DNA of 64,000 nt from Paenibacillus sp. BIC5C1. GTDB taxonomy: Bacteria > Bacillota > Bacilli > Paenibacillales > Paenibacillaceae. Both the position numbers and the translations under genes were made by a program. Shown piece after piece: positions 1 to 10,400 of this stretch; positions within the stretch are counted from its first letter, which is position 1, and each line of letters opens with the position of its first letter. The stretch is from positions 868,001 to 932,000 of the forward strand of contig NZ_CP135922.1 of the NCBI RefSeq assembly GCF_032399705.1, given 5' to 3'. Below the pieces are notes generated by a model. It was not told the DNA's origin. It saw nothing but the letters and a program-made list of their open reading frames with translations, and searched no databases.

Positions 1-1
1 A

Positions 2-2407
2 CAAGCCATCGGCCCTGAATTTATAGAGGAGGCATTCCTTGCGGCAAAAGAAGTCATTGATGAAAATGGCTGGGATATCAAGCTTTACTACAATGATTAC
101 AATGATGACAACCAGAACAAATCTACAGCCATCTACAGCATGGTGAAAGAGATCAATGAGAAGTACGCCGCAGATCACCATGGCGAGAAACTGATTGATG
201 GCATCGGCATGCAAGCCCACTATAATTTGGGTACGAGATTGGACAATGTCAAGATGTCGCTCGAGCGTTTTATTTCCTTGGGAGTAGAAGTCAGTGTCAC
301 CGAGTTGGACATTATGGCAGGCACCAATTCTACAATTACTGAAAAAGAAGCAAAGCAGCAGGCCTATCTGTATGCTCAATTAATGGATCTCTATAAGAAG
401 AACAGTGCGCATATTCCACGTGTGACCTTCTGGGGATTGAATGACAGCACGAGCTGGAGAGCCGAGCAGAATCCAACCTTGTTTGACAAGAATTTTCAAG
501 CAAAAAAGGCGTTCTACGCGGTAGTTGATCCGCAAAAGTACATGTTGGAAAATCCACCCGAAGCCCTTGAATACAAGAAATCAAGCGCGCACTATGGGAC
601 ACCAACTATTGATGGCTCTGTAGACAGTGTATGGAGCCAAGCTCCTGAAATGAAACTGGATACGAAGCAAATGGCATGGTCAGGTGCGACAGGAACAGCA
701 AAAGCACTGTGGGATGACGACAATCTGTATGTGTTGGTTCAGGTCAGAGATGATCAACTGAACAAGTCCAACCCGAATGCATGGGAGCAGGATTCCGTTG
801 AAGTATTCGTCGATGAAAATAACGGCAAAACGTCCAGCTTCCAAGATGATGATGGACAATACAGAGTGAACTTTGAAAACGCAGCTTCCTTTAATCCTGC
901 GGAAATCGCTGCAGGCTTCGAATCCAAAGTCACTGTTTCCGGTACCAACTACACCGTTGAAATGAAGATTCCGTTCAAAAAGGTTAAGCCTGCGAACAAT
1001 GCCAAAATTGGTTTTGATGCGCAGATTAATGATGCGAAAGACGGCAACAGAATCAGCGTGAATGCATGGAATGATCCATCTGGTCAGGGTTACCAGGATA
1101 CGTCCGTATTCGGTGAATTGACGCTGATTGGCAAACCTTCTTCTGGTGGCAACAACGGTGGCGGTAATAACAGCGGGGGGAACAATGGTGGTAGCAGTGG
1201 CGGATCAAATTCCGGGACTACTCCGCAACCTCAACCACAGCTTCCAGGCAGCGATTCGGCGATTGTGCCGGTAATTAAAGTCGAAAATGGAACAGCCACA
1301 GCAACCATTTCAAGCGACAGCCTGAATAAAGCGATTGAAAAAGCTTCTCCAGGTGCAAATGGCAAGAAGCTGGTTACTATAGAAGTGCCGAAGCAGGCCA
1401 ATGCCCAATCCTATGTGGTGCAGATGCCGACTTCCATCCTGCAAAGCAACAATAATGTTGAGTTTGTGCTTAAGACGGAGAATGCAACACTTCGAATTCC
1501 GTCCAATATGCTTTCTAATATTACGGAGCAAGCCGATCAAGTCTCTATTCAGATTAACAAAGTCTCAGCAGATCTTCTGGGCGCAGATGTTCGCGCTATT
1601 GTGGGCAGCCGTCCGGTGATCGATCTAAGCGTAAAAGCTGGTGACCGACTAATTGCCTGGAACAATCCTGCGGCGCCTGTAACGGTATCTGTTCCGTACA
1701 CGCCTGCTGCACAGGAGCTTGTCAATGCACATCAAATCGTGATTCTGTACATTGACAATCAAGGCCATGCAACAGCCGTTCCAAGCGGACGCTATGATGC
1801 TAAAACCGGTTCGATGGTGTTCAAAACAACTCATTTCAGCACTTATGCAGTAGCCTACGTAACCAAGACCTTTGCCGATGTGCAAAATGTCCTGTGGGCA
1901 AAACAAGCAGTCGAAGGGATGGCTGCACGCGATATTATTAAAGGAATCTCTGATGACAGCTTCGCTCCTGCAGCTTCTATCACGAGAGCCGACTTTATCA
2001 CCTTGCTTGTCAGAGCACTTGAGTTGAAAGGTCCGGGCACGAACACGGCAGCCTTCAGCGATGTACAGCCAACTGCTCACTATGCACAGGCTGTGGCCAT
2101 TGCCAAAGAACTTGGAATTGCCTCTGGATTCGAAGACAACACATTCAAGCCAGGCAACAAGATTTCCCGTCAAGATATGATGGTTCTTACGGCGAAAGCA
2201 TTAAAGGCAGCAGGTAAGCAATCTGCCGGTAACGGAAATCTGGCTCCTTATTCCGATGCTGCAAGCATTTCCACTTACGCGATGGATAGTGTAACTTCCC
2301 TCGTAGGAAGCGGAATCGTCAACGGCAAAGATGGCAAAATTGCGCCAGGCGAACCATTGACCCGTGCTGAAGCAGCGGTGATTCTGTACCGCATCTGGAA
2401 CATGTAA
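2..2407 (+). CDS. SLH-anchored GH10 endo-xylanase, 3' part (5' end outside window)
   Basis: Secreted, cell-surface xylanase that cuts beta-1,4-xylan. The frame is open from base 2, so the gene begins upstream; 801 residues are visible. First comes the C-terminal half of a GH10 barrel, with the nucleophile motif TELDI (Glu codon 302-304) and the closing strand motif TFWGLND (428-448). A CBM9-type domain follows (about 590-1140), then a Gly/Asn/Ser linker (1140-1230), a beta-rich module of unknown role (1260-1860), and three SLH repeats (1870-2404) that bind pyruvylated secondary cell-wall polymer. This is the usual layout of Paenibacillus and Clostridium large xylanases. Signal peptide and any N-terminal CBM22 modules would lie off the window. 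Function is firm; the substrate of CBM9 (chain ends of xylan or cellulose) is family knowledge. Confidence 0.93.
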   Translation, partial: QAIGPEFIEEAFLAAKEVIDENGWDIKLYYNDYNDDNQNKSTAIYSMVKEINEKYAADHHGEKLIDGIGMQAHYNLGTRLDNVKMSLERFISLGVEVSVTELDIMAGTNSTITEKEAKQQAYLYAQLMDLYKKNSAHIPRVTFWGLNDSTSWRAEQNPTLFDKNFQAKKAFYAVVDPQKYMLENPPEALEYKKSSAHYGTPTIDGSVDSVWSQAPEMKLDTKQMAWSGATGTAKALWDDDNLYVLVQVRDDQLNKSNPNAWEQDSVEVFVDENNGKTSSFQDDDGQYRVNFENAASFNPAEIAAGFESKVTVSGTNYTVEMKIPFKKVKPANNAKIGFDAQINDAKDGNRISVNAWNDPSGQGYQDTSVFGELTLIGKPSSGGNNGGGNNSGGNNGGSSGGSNSGTTPQPQPQLPGSDSAIVPVIKVENGTATATISSDSLNKAIEKASPGANGKKLVTIEVPKQANAQSYVVQMPTSILQSNNNVEFVLKTENATLRIPSNMLSNITEQADQVSIQINKVSADLLGADVRAIVGSRPVIDLSVKAGDRLIAWNNPAAPVTVSVPYTPAAQELVNAHQIVILYIDNQGHATAVPSGRYDAKTGSMVFKTTHFSTYAVAYVTKTFADVQNVLWAKQAVEGMAARDIIKGISDDSFAPAASITRADFITLLVRALELKGPGTNTAAFSDVQPTAHYAQAVAIAKELGIASGFEDNTFKPGNKISRQDMMVLTAKALKAAGKQSAGNGNLAPYSDAASISTYAMDSVTSLVGSGIVNGKDGKIAPGEPLTRAEAAVILYRIWNM

Positions 2408-2440
2408 TTGTAAATTGAATTGAACAAGCTGATTAAAAAG

Positions 2441-2474
2441 ATTACCCCCGTCTATTTATCTAGACGGGGGTAAT
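2441..2474 (+). terminator. Hairpin terminator after xylanase
   Basis: A perfect 14-bp stem (2441-2454 with 2461-2474) closes a 6-base loop. The plus-strand side has few T residues, but the minus-strand side runs into CTTTTT, so it can stop the minus-strand DUF2536 transcript as well. Confidence 0.8.
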
Positions 2475-2595
2475 TCTGCTAGTTTATATCTAATGCACGG
2501 CGGGGGGTTAAATGTAGATACCGTAATCTACAGATTCCATGGGTTCCGAAACGACCTGCCACATGCAGTGCTAACAACGTGAAAAACCTCGTGCA

Positions 2596-2802
2596 TCACT
2601 CTGCAGCAAAATGCACGACTGCACTATATAACATCTTATTTCGAAGGGGGTCGAACGTCACTTGATGCTGAACCTGTTTCACACGCAGCAGCAATGCCTT
2701 GTTCATTCCGATTCGTTCCTCGATCGACCGTTCCAGTTCATTGAAGTCATAAGCCTGCAAGCATTCGACTTTGTCTTTGATAATATCCAGTGTAATTTCC
2801 AT
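2596..2802 (-). CDS. DUF2536 family small protein (YrzA-like)
   Basis: A 68-residue cytosolic protein of unknown function. The pattern (Asp-Lys-Val-Glu near residue 11, a central E-x-x-I-E-E-R-I-x-x-N-K-A motif, and Y-S-A-V-V-H-F at the end) matches the Bacillales DUF2536 family, of which B. subtilis YrzA is a member; this is recalled, not searched. The frame stays open further upstream, but AGGAGG at 2815-2820 lies 12 bases before the ATG at 2802, and the upstream residues look non-coding, so the short start is preferred. It stands alone between the xylanase and the two-component genes. Confidence 0.7.
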   Translation of the reverse strand: MEITLDIIKDKVECLQAYDFNELERSIEERIGMNKALLLRVKQVQHQVTFDPLRNKMLYSAVVHFAAE

Positions 2803-3069
2803 GTTTGATCCAGGCCTCCTCCATGTCACAATTGCAGGTACAAAAGCCTGCCAAGCTTTTATTGTAGAGCAGCTTCTCCAGTTCGACAAGAGTAATGGAA
2901 AAAAATGAACAGCGAAACTTAGTTGTTTGAAGATTGCCCATAGCAGAAAACGAAAAGAATCTAATGAGACGAAGGTACCCGCCCGATAAATATATAAATC
3001 ATCATCAAATGTGAACATTGACTCAAAGCCGCCAGCCCTTAGCTTGAACCAAAAAGGAGTCAACAGCCA

Positions 3070-4221
3070 ATGATACGTGTCATGTTAATTGACGATGAAG
3101 CAGATGCATTGAAATTGCTTGAAATATTGCTTAAACAAGTGGGGAATGTCGAAATTGCCGGGACGTATCTCAATCCCATTCAGGCAATCAATGCTCTAAA
3201 CGAAACAATGGTCGATGCAGTGTTCTTAGATATCCAGATGCCCGGTATGAAGGGAACCGAAGCTGCCCGGCGCATCAGAAGCATCTCTCCTGAGCTACCC
3301 ATTATTTTCACGACTGCCTACGCGGAATATGCACTGGAAGCGTTTGAGATCGATTCTACGGATTATTTGCTGAAGCCTTTTACGGTAGGCAGATTAGAGA
3401 ATACAGTAGCACGGATAATCAAAAACCTATACAAGGCAGACCTAGCGCTGCCCAATAAAGCTCCTGTTCCGTCTGTTCAATCTCTTGGAGGGTTTCACAT
3501 CGTTTCACCGCTCAAGACCGGCACAGAAATCGTGTGGAAAACAAAAAAAGAGCGAGAGCTCTGCGCATTTCTGATTCATCATGAAGGCAAGAGTGTGAAT
3601 GCTGGCGTCATTATTGAAGCGTTGTGGCCGGGGTATGACCTCGACAAAGCCAAGTCGTATTTGTACACTTGTCTTTCTTATCTTCGGAGAAGCTTGACGG
3701 ATCAAGGTATTCCTATCCATATCCGTAAAGGAAATCAAGGTTTCTCCGCTGAACTGAACGATATTACGACAGATGCCTCTCCATTCGAGACATTATTGAA
3801 CCGAATATTGGACGAAGAGAATATGCATGAGAAGCATTACCATCAGATGAACGAGATGTACACCGGAGATTATATGGGTGAATGCAATTTCGACTGGGCT
3901 ATTGCCAGACAGTTGGAGATCAAATCATTGTATGTTCGTGTTCTTCGCAAATGGAATAGGTATTACCATGGCCTAGAGAAGCTCTCACTTGCAGCAGATA
4001 GTTTACAGCGATTGCTGACAATATTTCCAGACTCCGAGATCGACGGCCGTGCGCTGATCAGACTCCATCTGAAGCTTGGCAACCGGAGTGAGGCGTACCG
4101 TGTATGTTTGCAGTTGGAACAGGCTGTACGCATTCAGCTTGGAACAGAATTAGAGGAGGAAACGATGTTACTGGTTCAACAAACGATGGAAAGACAGAGT
4201 GCACAGTCTAATGAATCGTAA
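3070..4221 (+). CDS. Response regulator with SARP-like winged helix and BTAD domain
   Basis: Cytosolic transcription regulator of 383 residues. An N-terminal receiver domain (about 1-120) has the acidic pair Asp8-Asp9, phospho-acceptor Asp54 and Lys102. It is followed by an OmpR/SARP-type winged helix (about 135-235) and an all-helical bacterial transcriptional activator domain (about 240-375), a combination seen in Paenibacillus and actinobacterial SARP-like regulators. The ATG has AAGGAG about ten bases upstream. The next gene, a hybrid histidine kinase, overlaps its end, so the two almost certainly form one signalling pair. SARP-type domains bind direct repeats spaced by one helical turn; such a repeat lies at 7371-7389, before the next large gene. 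Confidence 0.88.
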   Translation: MIRVMLIDDEADALKLLEILLKQVGNVEIAGTYLNPIQAINALNETMVDAVFLDIQMPGMKGTEAARRIRSISPELPIIFTTAYAEYALEAFEIDSTDYLLKPFTVGRLENTVARIIKNLYKADLALPNKAPVPSVQSLGGFHIVSPLKTGTEIVWKTKKERELCAFLIHHEGKSVNAGVIIEALWPGYDLDKAKSYLYTCLSYLRRSLTDQGIPIHIRKGNQGFSAELNDITTDASPFETLLNRILDEENMHEKHYHQMNEMYTGDYMGECNFDWAIARQLEIKSLYVRVLRKWNRYYHGLEKLSLAADSLQRLLTIFPDSEIDGRALIRLHLKLGNRSEAYRVCLQLEQAVRIQLGTELEEETMLLVQQTMERQSAQSNES

Positions 4222-7200
4222 AATCATTGCGGCACTTATAACAATAGCGATGCTGTTTGCTACTTATGGGTTATTGCTGACATATTTCACAGTGAATAAG
4301 AAAACGATGCCGATTGCAACAAATGGAACGATGGATTTGACCGAATGGGCTTTTGAAGAGAACGGCATCGTTCGCTTGGATGGACAATGGGAGTTTTATC
4401 CCCATCGACTGCTCTTCAGTCGGCCACTCGATTCAGATAGTACGAGAGATCAGGCACCTTCATTGATTCAGGTACCTGGTTATTGGGCCAAGCAGATGGA
4501 TACGTTGGGCGTGGCTACATACCGGTTGAGGGTTCTAATTGATGATGACAATGTCGTATATGGGATTAAAACGGCTGCCGTTCTGATCTCTAACAGGCTT
4601 ATCGTCAATGGTCAAGTCGTAGGCTCCAGCGGAGACCCTAGTCTGAAAGAAGATTATGAGGCACTTAATAAGCCATATGTCAGTTACTTCACACTAAAGC
4701 ATGGTTGGAACGATATTCTGGTCGAGGTTGCTAATCACGAATTTAAGGTTGCTAGCGGAATTGGTGAATCGATTCAATTTGGTAAGGCTGATCAGATTTC
4801 AAGAATTCGGGATCTCGCGACAGCACATGACTGGGTGGTATTGACCGCCTTTCTGATCATGGGACTATATTTTATCGGTTTATTCTCTCAGCGGAGGAAC
4901 GATCTCTCGCTTGTCGTATTTGGACTCGTCTGTTTGTTTATCGCAGCGTTTACAAGTGTCAGTGGCGAGAGGGTGTTGTTTGATGTGATTGGGCCATTCC
5001 CATTCTGGCTCTATTTCCGCATTCAAATGGTGGTGACCGTTGGGGTAGGCGTAGGCTTTTTCCTGTATGTGTATACCGCATTCCGCCCCTACAGCCACAA
5101 ATGGCTTACTAAAGGAAGCTTAGTTACAGGGACATGTTTAATCTTTTTGCATTTGGGCTTCGCTACACAGATTACAACAGGACCGGTACGTCTTGTGACG
5201 TCACTATATGTCACGTTTGCATTGCTGTACGCAACCTATGTGTTTGTTCACGCAGTTCTACATAAGGTAGCTGGCAGTTGGTATCTTGCCGTGGCGGCTA
5301 TGGCGTTAAACGCTCTAATTTTGAACCAGAACTTGAACGTATATTTCGGAGTACCCATCTATTCGTTGGCACCAGTCGAGCCGTTCCTTGTGCTCCTCAT
5401 GCTTGCACTGTTGATGTCGCTTCGCTTTTCCAATGCTTTTCAACGGATTGAGGAGCTTTCCGAGCAATTGCTGGAGGCAGACAAACACAAGGACGATTTT
5501 CTTGCGCGTACCTCGCATGAATTCAAGACGCCTCTGCACGGCGTGATGAACATATCGCGATCCATGCTTGATGATGTTGCCAATCCGGTTACAGTTGGGC
5601 AGCGAGAAAAGCTACAATTAATGATTGAGATCACCAGAAAGCTGTCTCAGCTTGTCTATGACATTCTGGACTTGTCCAAACTGAAACAGGGAGAATTCAG
5701 GATCGTGCTTGCACCAGTGGATGTGCGTTCTGTCGTGGAGGTTCAGATCCGTTTCTACGCCTATCTCTGTACAGAGAAGAATATTCAACTCATCAATCAG
5801 GTTCCAGCGGACTTACCTCTCGCGCAAGCTGACGAAAATCGGATAAGCCAAGTCATCAGTAATTTGCTCGATAACGCGATCAAGCACACGGAGCATGGAA
5901 CAATCGTTGTTACCGGGAAAGAACACGGAGGGTTGCTACAATTCGAAGTTAGGGATACAGGTGCAGGCATTGATCCAAAAAATCTGCCGCATATTTACGA
6001 GCCGTTTAAATCCATGGAGGAAACACGGAAACGCGGCTTCGGGCTTGGGCTGCCAATTGCGAAGCAACTGATCGATTTGCAAGGAGGTAAGCTAGCTGTA
6101 ATGTCTACGTTGGGAGTGGGTACTACCTTTACGTTTACACTGCCGACGGCATTACAACATAGCGATCCTTGGGTTCCTTCATCTACTGCCTATAATCATC
6201 CCCTGGAGAAGGAATATTCATTTTCGACGCCTTATGTTATGAATGCTGAAGGCCAACGTACGGTATTAATCGTCGACGATCAGTATGTGAATCTGAAGGT
6301 CTTGCTGGATGCGTTGCAATCGCTCAATTACCGTGTTATCGCGGTCAAAGATGGATACGAGGCGCTAGAACAGATCGACCAACCAGGCAGAATTGATCTG
6401 GTCATTCTTGATCTCATGATGCCTGGTATGTCTGGATATGAAGTCTGTCTAGAAATTCGCAAACGGTATTCACTACTGGACTTGCCTGTACTCATGGTAA
6501 CAGCAGCGCTGCAACCGCAGGATAAGGTGGCAGCCTTTCAGGTGGGAGCTAACGATTATTTGCCGAAACCATTTGATTTAGAAGAACTGAAAGCTCGAAT
6601 CGGAAGCTTGCTTGCCATGAAGGAATCGTTGGGGCGGGCAGTACATATGGAGGTGGCATTCCTTCAATCACAGATCAAGCCACATTTTCTATATAATGTC
6701 CTTAATAGCATTGTATCTTCCAGTTATACAGATGTAGAGCGTGCGAGGAACATGATTGTTTCTCTGGCAGATTATTTACGTGGAAGCTTCCGGTTCAGTA
6801 ATACGAATGAACGTATTGAATTTGATGAAGAATTCCAGCTTATTCAAACGTACGTGGAGATTGAGCAAGCAAGGTTTGGGGATCGAATCTGCTTCGAATA
6901 TGATATTCCCGAAGCGGCTTATCGTTCGAAGATGCCGCCGCTGCTGTTACAGCCTTTGGTTGAAAATGCAGTTCGTCACGGCATCGGGGCTCGAATCGAA
7001 GGCGGAACGGTAAAGTTGACAGTAGAGAGATCCGAAGGTGATTGGTTATTCACTGTAATTGATGACGGAGTCGGAATTTCTCCTGAGCGAATAGATCTGC
7101 TATTGGAACAAAACGAATCGAATGGTGAGCACGGCGTAGGCTTGCGGAATATCAATAAGAGACTTAGATTTGAATACGGGACTTCACTGGAACTTGCGAG

Positions 7201-7255
7201 CGAGCCGGGGCGTGGAACGAGTGTTGCCTTTCGTATTCCTGATATACAGTCTTAA
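4199..7255 (+). CDS. Hybrid sensor kinase: 7TMR-DISM-like, HisKA, REC and LytS-type kinase in one chain
   Basis: Membrane sensor of 1018 residues. In order: N-terminal membrane segment (about 9-30), an extracellular jelly-roll region with the W-E-F-Y-P motif (40-205), a seven-helix membrane block (about 212-408), HisKA with His440 in SHEFKTP, HATPase (about 545-645; N-L-L-D-N-A-I-K-H, G-F-G-L-G-L), a receiver domain with Asp738 and Lys790, then a second kinase module of the LytS/His_kinase type with His829 in QIKPHFLYN and its own HATPase (about 910-1015). Two autokinase modules in one protein give an internal phosphorelay with two possible inputs to the upstream regulator. The GTG at 4199 overlaps the preceding gene; ATG at 4211 is an alternative. 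Ligand unknown. Confidence 0.88.
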   Translation: MHSLMNRKIIAALITIAMLFATYGLLLTYFTVNKKTMPIATNGTMDLTEWAFEENGIVRLDGQWEFYPHRLLFSRPLDSDSTRDQAPSLIQVPGYWAKQMDTLGVATYRLRVLIDDDNVVYGIKTAAVLISNRLIVNGQVVGSSGDPSLKEDYEALNKPYVSYFTLKHGWNDILVEVANHEFKVASGIGESIQFGKADQISRIRDLATAHDWVVLTAFLIMGLYFIGLFSQRRNDLSLVVFGLVCLFIAAFTSVSGERVLFDVIGPFPFWLYFRIQMVVTVGVGVGFFLYVYTAFRPYSHKWLTKGSLVTGTCLIFLHLGFATQITTGPVRLVTSLYVTFALLYATYVFVHAVLHKVAGSWYLAVAAMALNALILNQNLNVYFGVPIYSLAPVEPFLVLLMLALLMSLRFSNAFQRIEELSEQLLEADKHKDDFLARTSHEFKTPLHGVMNISRSMLDDVANPVTVGQREKLQLMIEITRKLSQLVYDILDLSKLKQGEFRIVLAPVDVRSVVEVQIRFYAYLCTEKNIQLINQVPADLPLAQADENRISQVISNLLDNAIKHTEHGTIVVTGKEHGGLLQFEVRDTGAGIDPKNLPHIYEPFKSMEETRKRGFGLGLPIAKQLIDLQGGKLAVMSTLGVGTTFTFTLPTALQHSDPWVPSSTAYNHPLEKEYSFSTPYVMNAEGQRTVLIVDDQYVNLKVLLDALQSLNYRVIAVKDGYEALEQIDQPGRIDLVILDLMMPGMSGYEVCLEIRKRYSLLDLPVLMVTAALQPQDKVAAFQVGANDYLPKPFDLEELKARIGSLLAMKESLGRAVHMEVAFLQSQIKPHFLYNVLNSIVSSSYTDVERARNMIVSLADYLRGSFRFSNTNERIEFDEEFQLIQTYVEIEQARFGDRICFEYDIPEAAYRSKMPPLLLQPLVENAVRHGIGARIEGGTVKLTVERSEGDWLFTVIDDGVGISPERIDLLLEQNESNGEHGVGLRNINKRLRFEYGTSLELASEPGRGTSVAFRIPDIQS

Positions 7256-7282
7256 GGGAAAAGTGCGTAGTATCACAGGGTT

Positions 7283-7309
7283 CCATCGTATTTGCGATGG
7301 GGCTTTTTT
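7283..7309 (+). terminator. Terminator after sensor kinase
   Basis: CCATCG (7283-7288) pairs with CGATGG (7295-7300), extended by flanking bases, followed by six T residues (7304-7309). Confidence 0.8.
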
Positions 7310-7370
7310 GTATGCGTTGAAAAGTTAATATATCGATTGATATGGTCGAAGTATGTCGAATGGAGTCAAT

Positions 7371-7389
7371 TTTTAAGGTTTTTTTAAGG
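7371..7389 (+). promoter_or_regulatory. 11-bp-spaced direct repeat, candidate SARP-type operator
   Basis: TTTTAAGG occurs at 7371-7378 and again at 7382-7389, exactly 11 bp apart. A possible -10 (TATGCT, 7400-7405) lies 10 bases downstream, which is the geometry typical of SARP activators. A second pair, GTCGAA at 7345-7350 and 7355-7360, lies just upstream. Assignment to the regulator at 3070 is inference from adjacency and domain type. Confidence 0.4.
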
Positions 7390-7461
7390 TGCCGTCCGTT
7401 ATGCTGAGCATACATGTATAGATGCATCAATAGAACGAGAAGGCGGAGGGATAGATGCGCA

Positions 7462-10400
7462 ATGATTTCAGTGAGAACAATAAGTAAGAGATACAACAGA
7501 CATTTTCGAAGAATGGCACACTTGTTGCTAGCCATCATTCTCTTTATACCATCTTTGGTGATTGGGGGCGGGGTCACTTCCGCAGCATCCGGCTGGTCGA
7601 TCATTGATGGGTACGGACCAACTGGAATCAATGTAAATCCATCCATGAGGGGCGAAAAACCTGCCATAGTGGAATGGAATGGTGAAATCTATGTGGCATG
7701 GCGAGAAAGTATCCAGAGTACGCCTACGATCAACCAAATCAGAGTGAAGAAATTTAACGGATCAAATTGGGTTAGTGTTGATGGGGCTCATCAAACAAAT
7801 GGTTTGAATTATGATGTCACCAAAGATGTCGAGTCTCCGGCTCTAGCTGTTTATGACAATGCGCTGTATCTGACATGGACGGAGAAGAATGCTTCTTCTA
7901 TTGAACAAATTAGGGTTAAAAAATATGACGGTACAAGCTGGATGAGTGTCGAGGGCGGGAACCCGGTCGGAATCAACGTCAATCCCTCCGTAAAAGCGAC
8001 CGGTCCGAAATTGACTGCATTCAAAGGCGAATTGTACGCTATATGGGGAGAGGCAGGTAAAATTCGCGCGAAGAAATACAATGGCACCACGTGGACAAGT
8101 CTCGACGGTGGCGGAACAGATGGGTTGAATGTAAACCCTGGCAGTGGAGCAAGTGGGCCAGCTATGGTTGTATTTGGCAATGATCTATATGCAATGTGGG
8201 CTGAAAAAGTAGGCACAGGCTTCAATATATTGCGGGTAAAGAAGTATGACGGAACCAACTGGATTGTGGCTGATGGTGGCACAGGCTTAAATAAGGTAAG
8301 TTGGAATAACGCAATAACCCCATTTCCAACGGTTATCAATGATAATTTGTACGTCACATGGGTGGAAGCTCGTGGGGGTCAATATAGCACGGATGATCAG
8401 ATTCGTGTCAAGAAATTTGACGGCATCACTTGGACTAATATAGATGGAGATGGTGAATATGGCATAAATGTAAGGACTGGATTTCGAGCTTTCGAGGTTC
8501 AATTAGCGGGTTTGAATAATGAATTATATGCTATTTGGTCCGAAAATTCGGGAGAAATGGCTAACGGAGTCCCCGTTTTCAAGATCCGCGTGAAAAAGTA
8601 TGACGGCAATGGATGGGTTTTAGCCGAAAATGGAAGAAATGGTGGCTTGAATGCTTTTGGAACTAAAACCGCCAGCAACCCTGCCATAACAGCAATGAAT
8701 GGAGCGCTGTATGCGGTGTGGGACGAGAATGACAGAACAGTGGTAAATATAAGGGCAGCCCAATTTACGCCGCCACCTCCACCAAGCGTCACCAGCGTTA
8801 CTATGAATCCAGTTACGACAAGTATCATGCAAGGTGGTAGCAGACAACTATCGGCTGTTGTTAATGCAGTAGGAGAGGCGCCAACGACGGTGACATGGAA
8901 CAGTAGTGACGCCACGAACAAGGTCGCAGTAAATTTTACGGGTTTAGTAACTGTTGCACGGGACGCAACACCAGGTGATTACATGATCACGGCGACTTCC
9001 ACATACGATAACACCAAAAAAGCAACAGCAACCGTTACGGTAACATATGCACCAGCGGTTCAGAGTATAACGGTTAATCCAAGTACTGCTAGCCTGATGC
9101 AGGGAGAAAGCACCCAGTTAACGGCAACGGTAGTGGCAGTAGGTGGAGCGCCAGATACGGTAAGATGGTATAGCGGTGATCTCAGTAATAAAGTAACAGT
9201 TGATGAAACGGGGAAGGTAAGTGTGGCAACAGATGCTAGTCCGGGTGACTATACCATTACAGCATCTTCCGCTTATGATACTGGCATGAGAGAATCGGCC
9301 ATTATTACGGTGACGTATGCACCAGCCGTTAATAGCGTTAGCGTCAGCCCAGATACCGACAGTTTGATGCAAGGAGAGAGCAGACAGCTGGTAGCAACGG
9401 TAAACGCTGTAGGTGGGGCGGCAACAACGGTGACGTGGGTCAGCAGTGACACGGATAACAAGGTTGCGGTAAGCGATACCGGCTTCGTAACGGTTGCAGC
9501 AGATGCTGTGCCAGGGAACTACACGATTACGGCAACTTCAACGGTAGACAGTAGTAAGTTGGGTACAGCAACCATGACGGTGACGTATGCACCAGCAGTA
9601 AACGGAGTTATCGTTTCACCTGATCCGGCAAGTATTATGCAAGGAAAGAGCTTGCAGTTAGGGGCTGTCGTTGAAGCAGTAGGTGGAGCCTCAATGGATG
9701 TAACGTGGAGCAGTAGCGACCTTACCGGGAAAGTTGTGATAAGTAATACAGGCTACGTAACGGTTGCAGCAGACGCTGTGCCAGGGGACTACACGATTAC
9801 AGCTACATCAATTGAAGACGGCAGCAAAACGGGAAGGGCAACCGTTACAGTGACTTATGCGCCAGCCATTCACAATATCACTGTCAATCCGGAAAGTGCT
9901 AACGTCGCGCAAGGAAGAAGCGAGCAACTCACCGCCACGGTAACTGCGGTGGGTGGAGTCGATCCATCCGTGATGTGGACAAGCAACGATTCCACCAACA
10001 AGGTAACGGTGAGCACCACGGGGAATGTTAGCGTTGCTTCCGACGCTGTGCCAGGTGACTATATCATTACAGCAACCTCAGTGTCCGATCTAACCAAGGT
10101 TGCAACGGCAGTAATTAAGGTAACGTATGCCCCGGCCGTGAACAGCGTCATTGTTAATCCGACTACGGATACCCTGATGCAGGGAGAGAGCAGACAACTG
10201 ACGGCAACGGTAGACACCGTAGGCAGAGCCGATGTAACGGTGACGTGGAGCAGTAGCGATGCAACGAATAAGGTGAAGGTCAGCGATACAGGTTATGTTA
10301 CGGTTGAAGCCGATGCTGAGCCAGGGGAATATACCATTTTCGCGACTTCTACAGTAGATATCAGCAAAAAAGGTAGCATGGTTCTTACGGTAACAGCAGC

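Noticed and set aside
2803..3063. N-terminal extension of the DUF2536 frame up to 3063
   Set aside because: The family start with AGGAGG is at 2802; the extra residues look like translated intergenic DNA.
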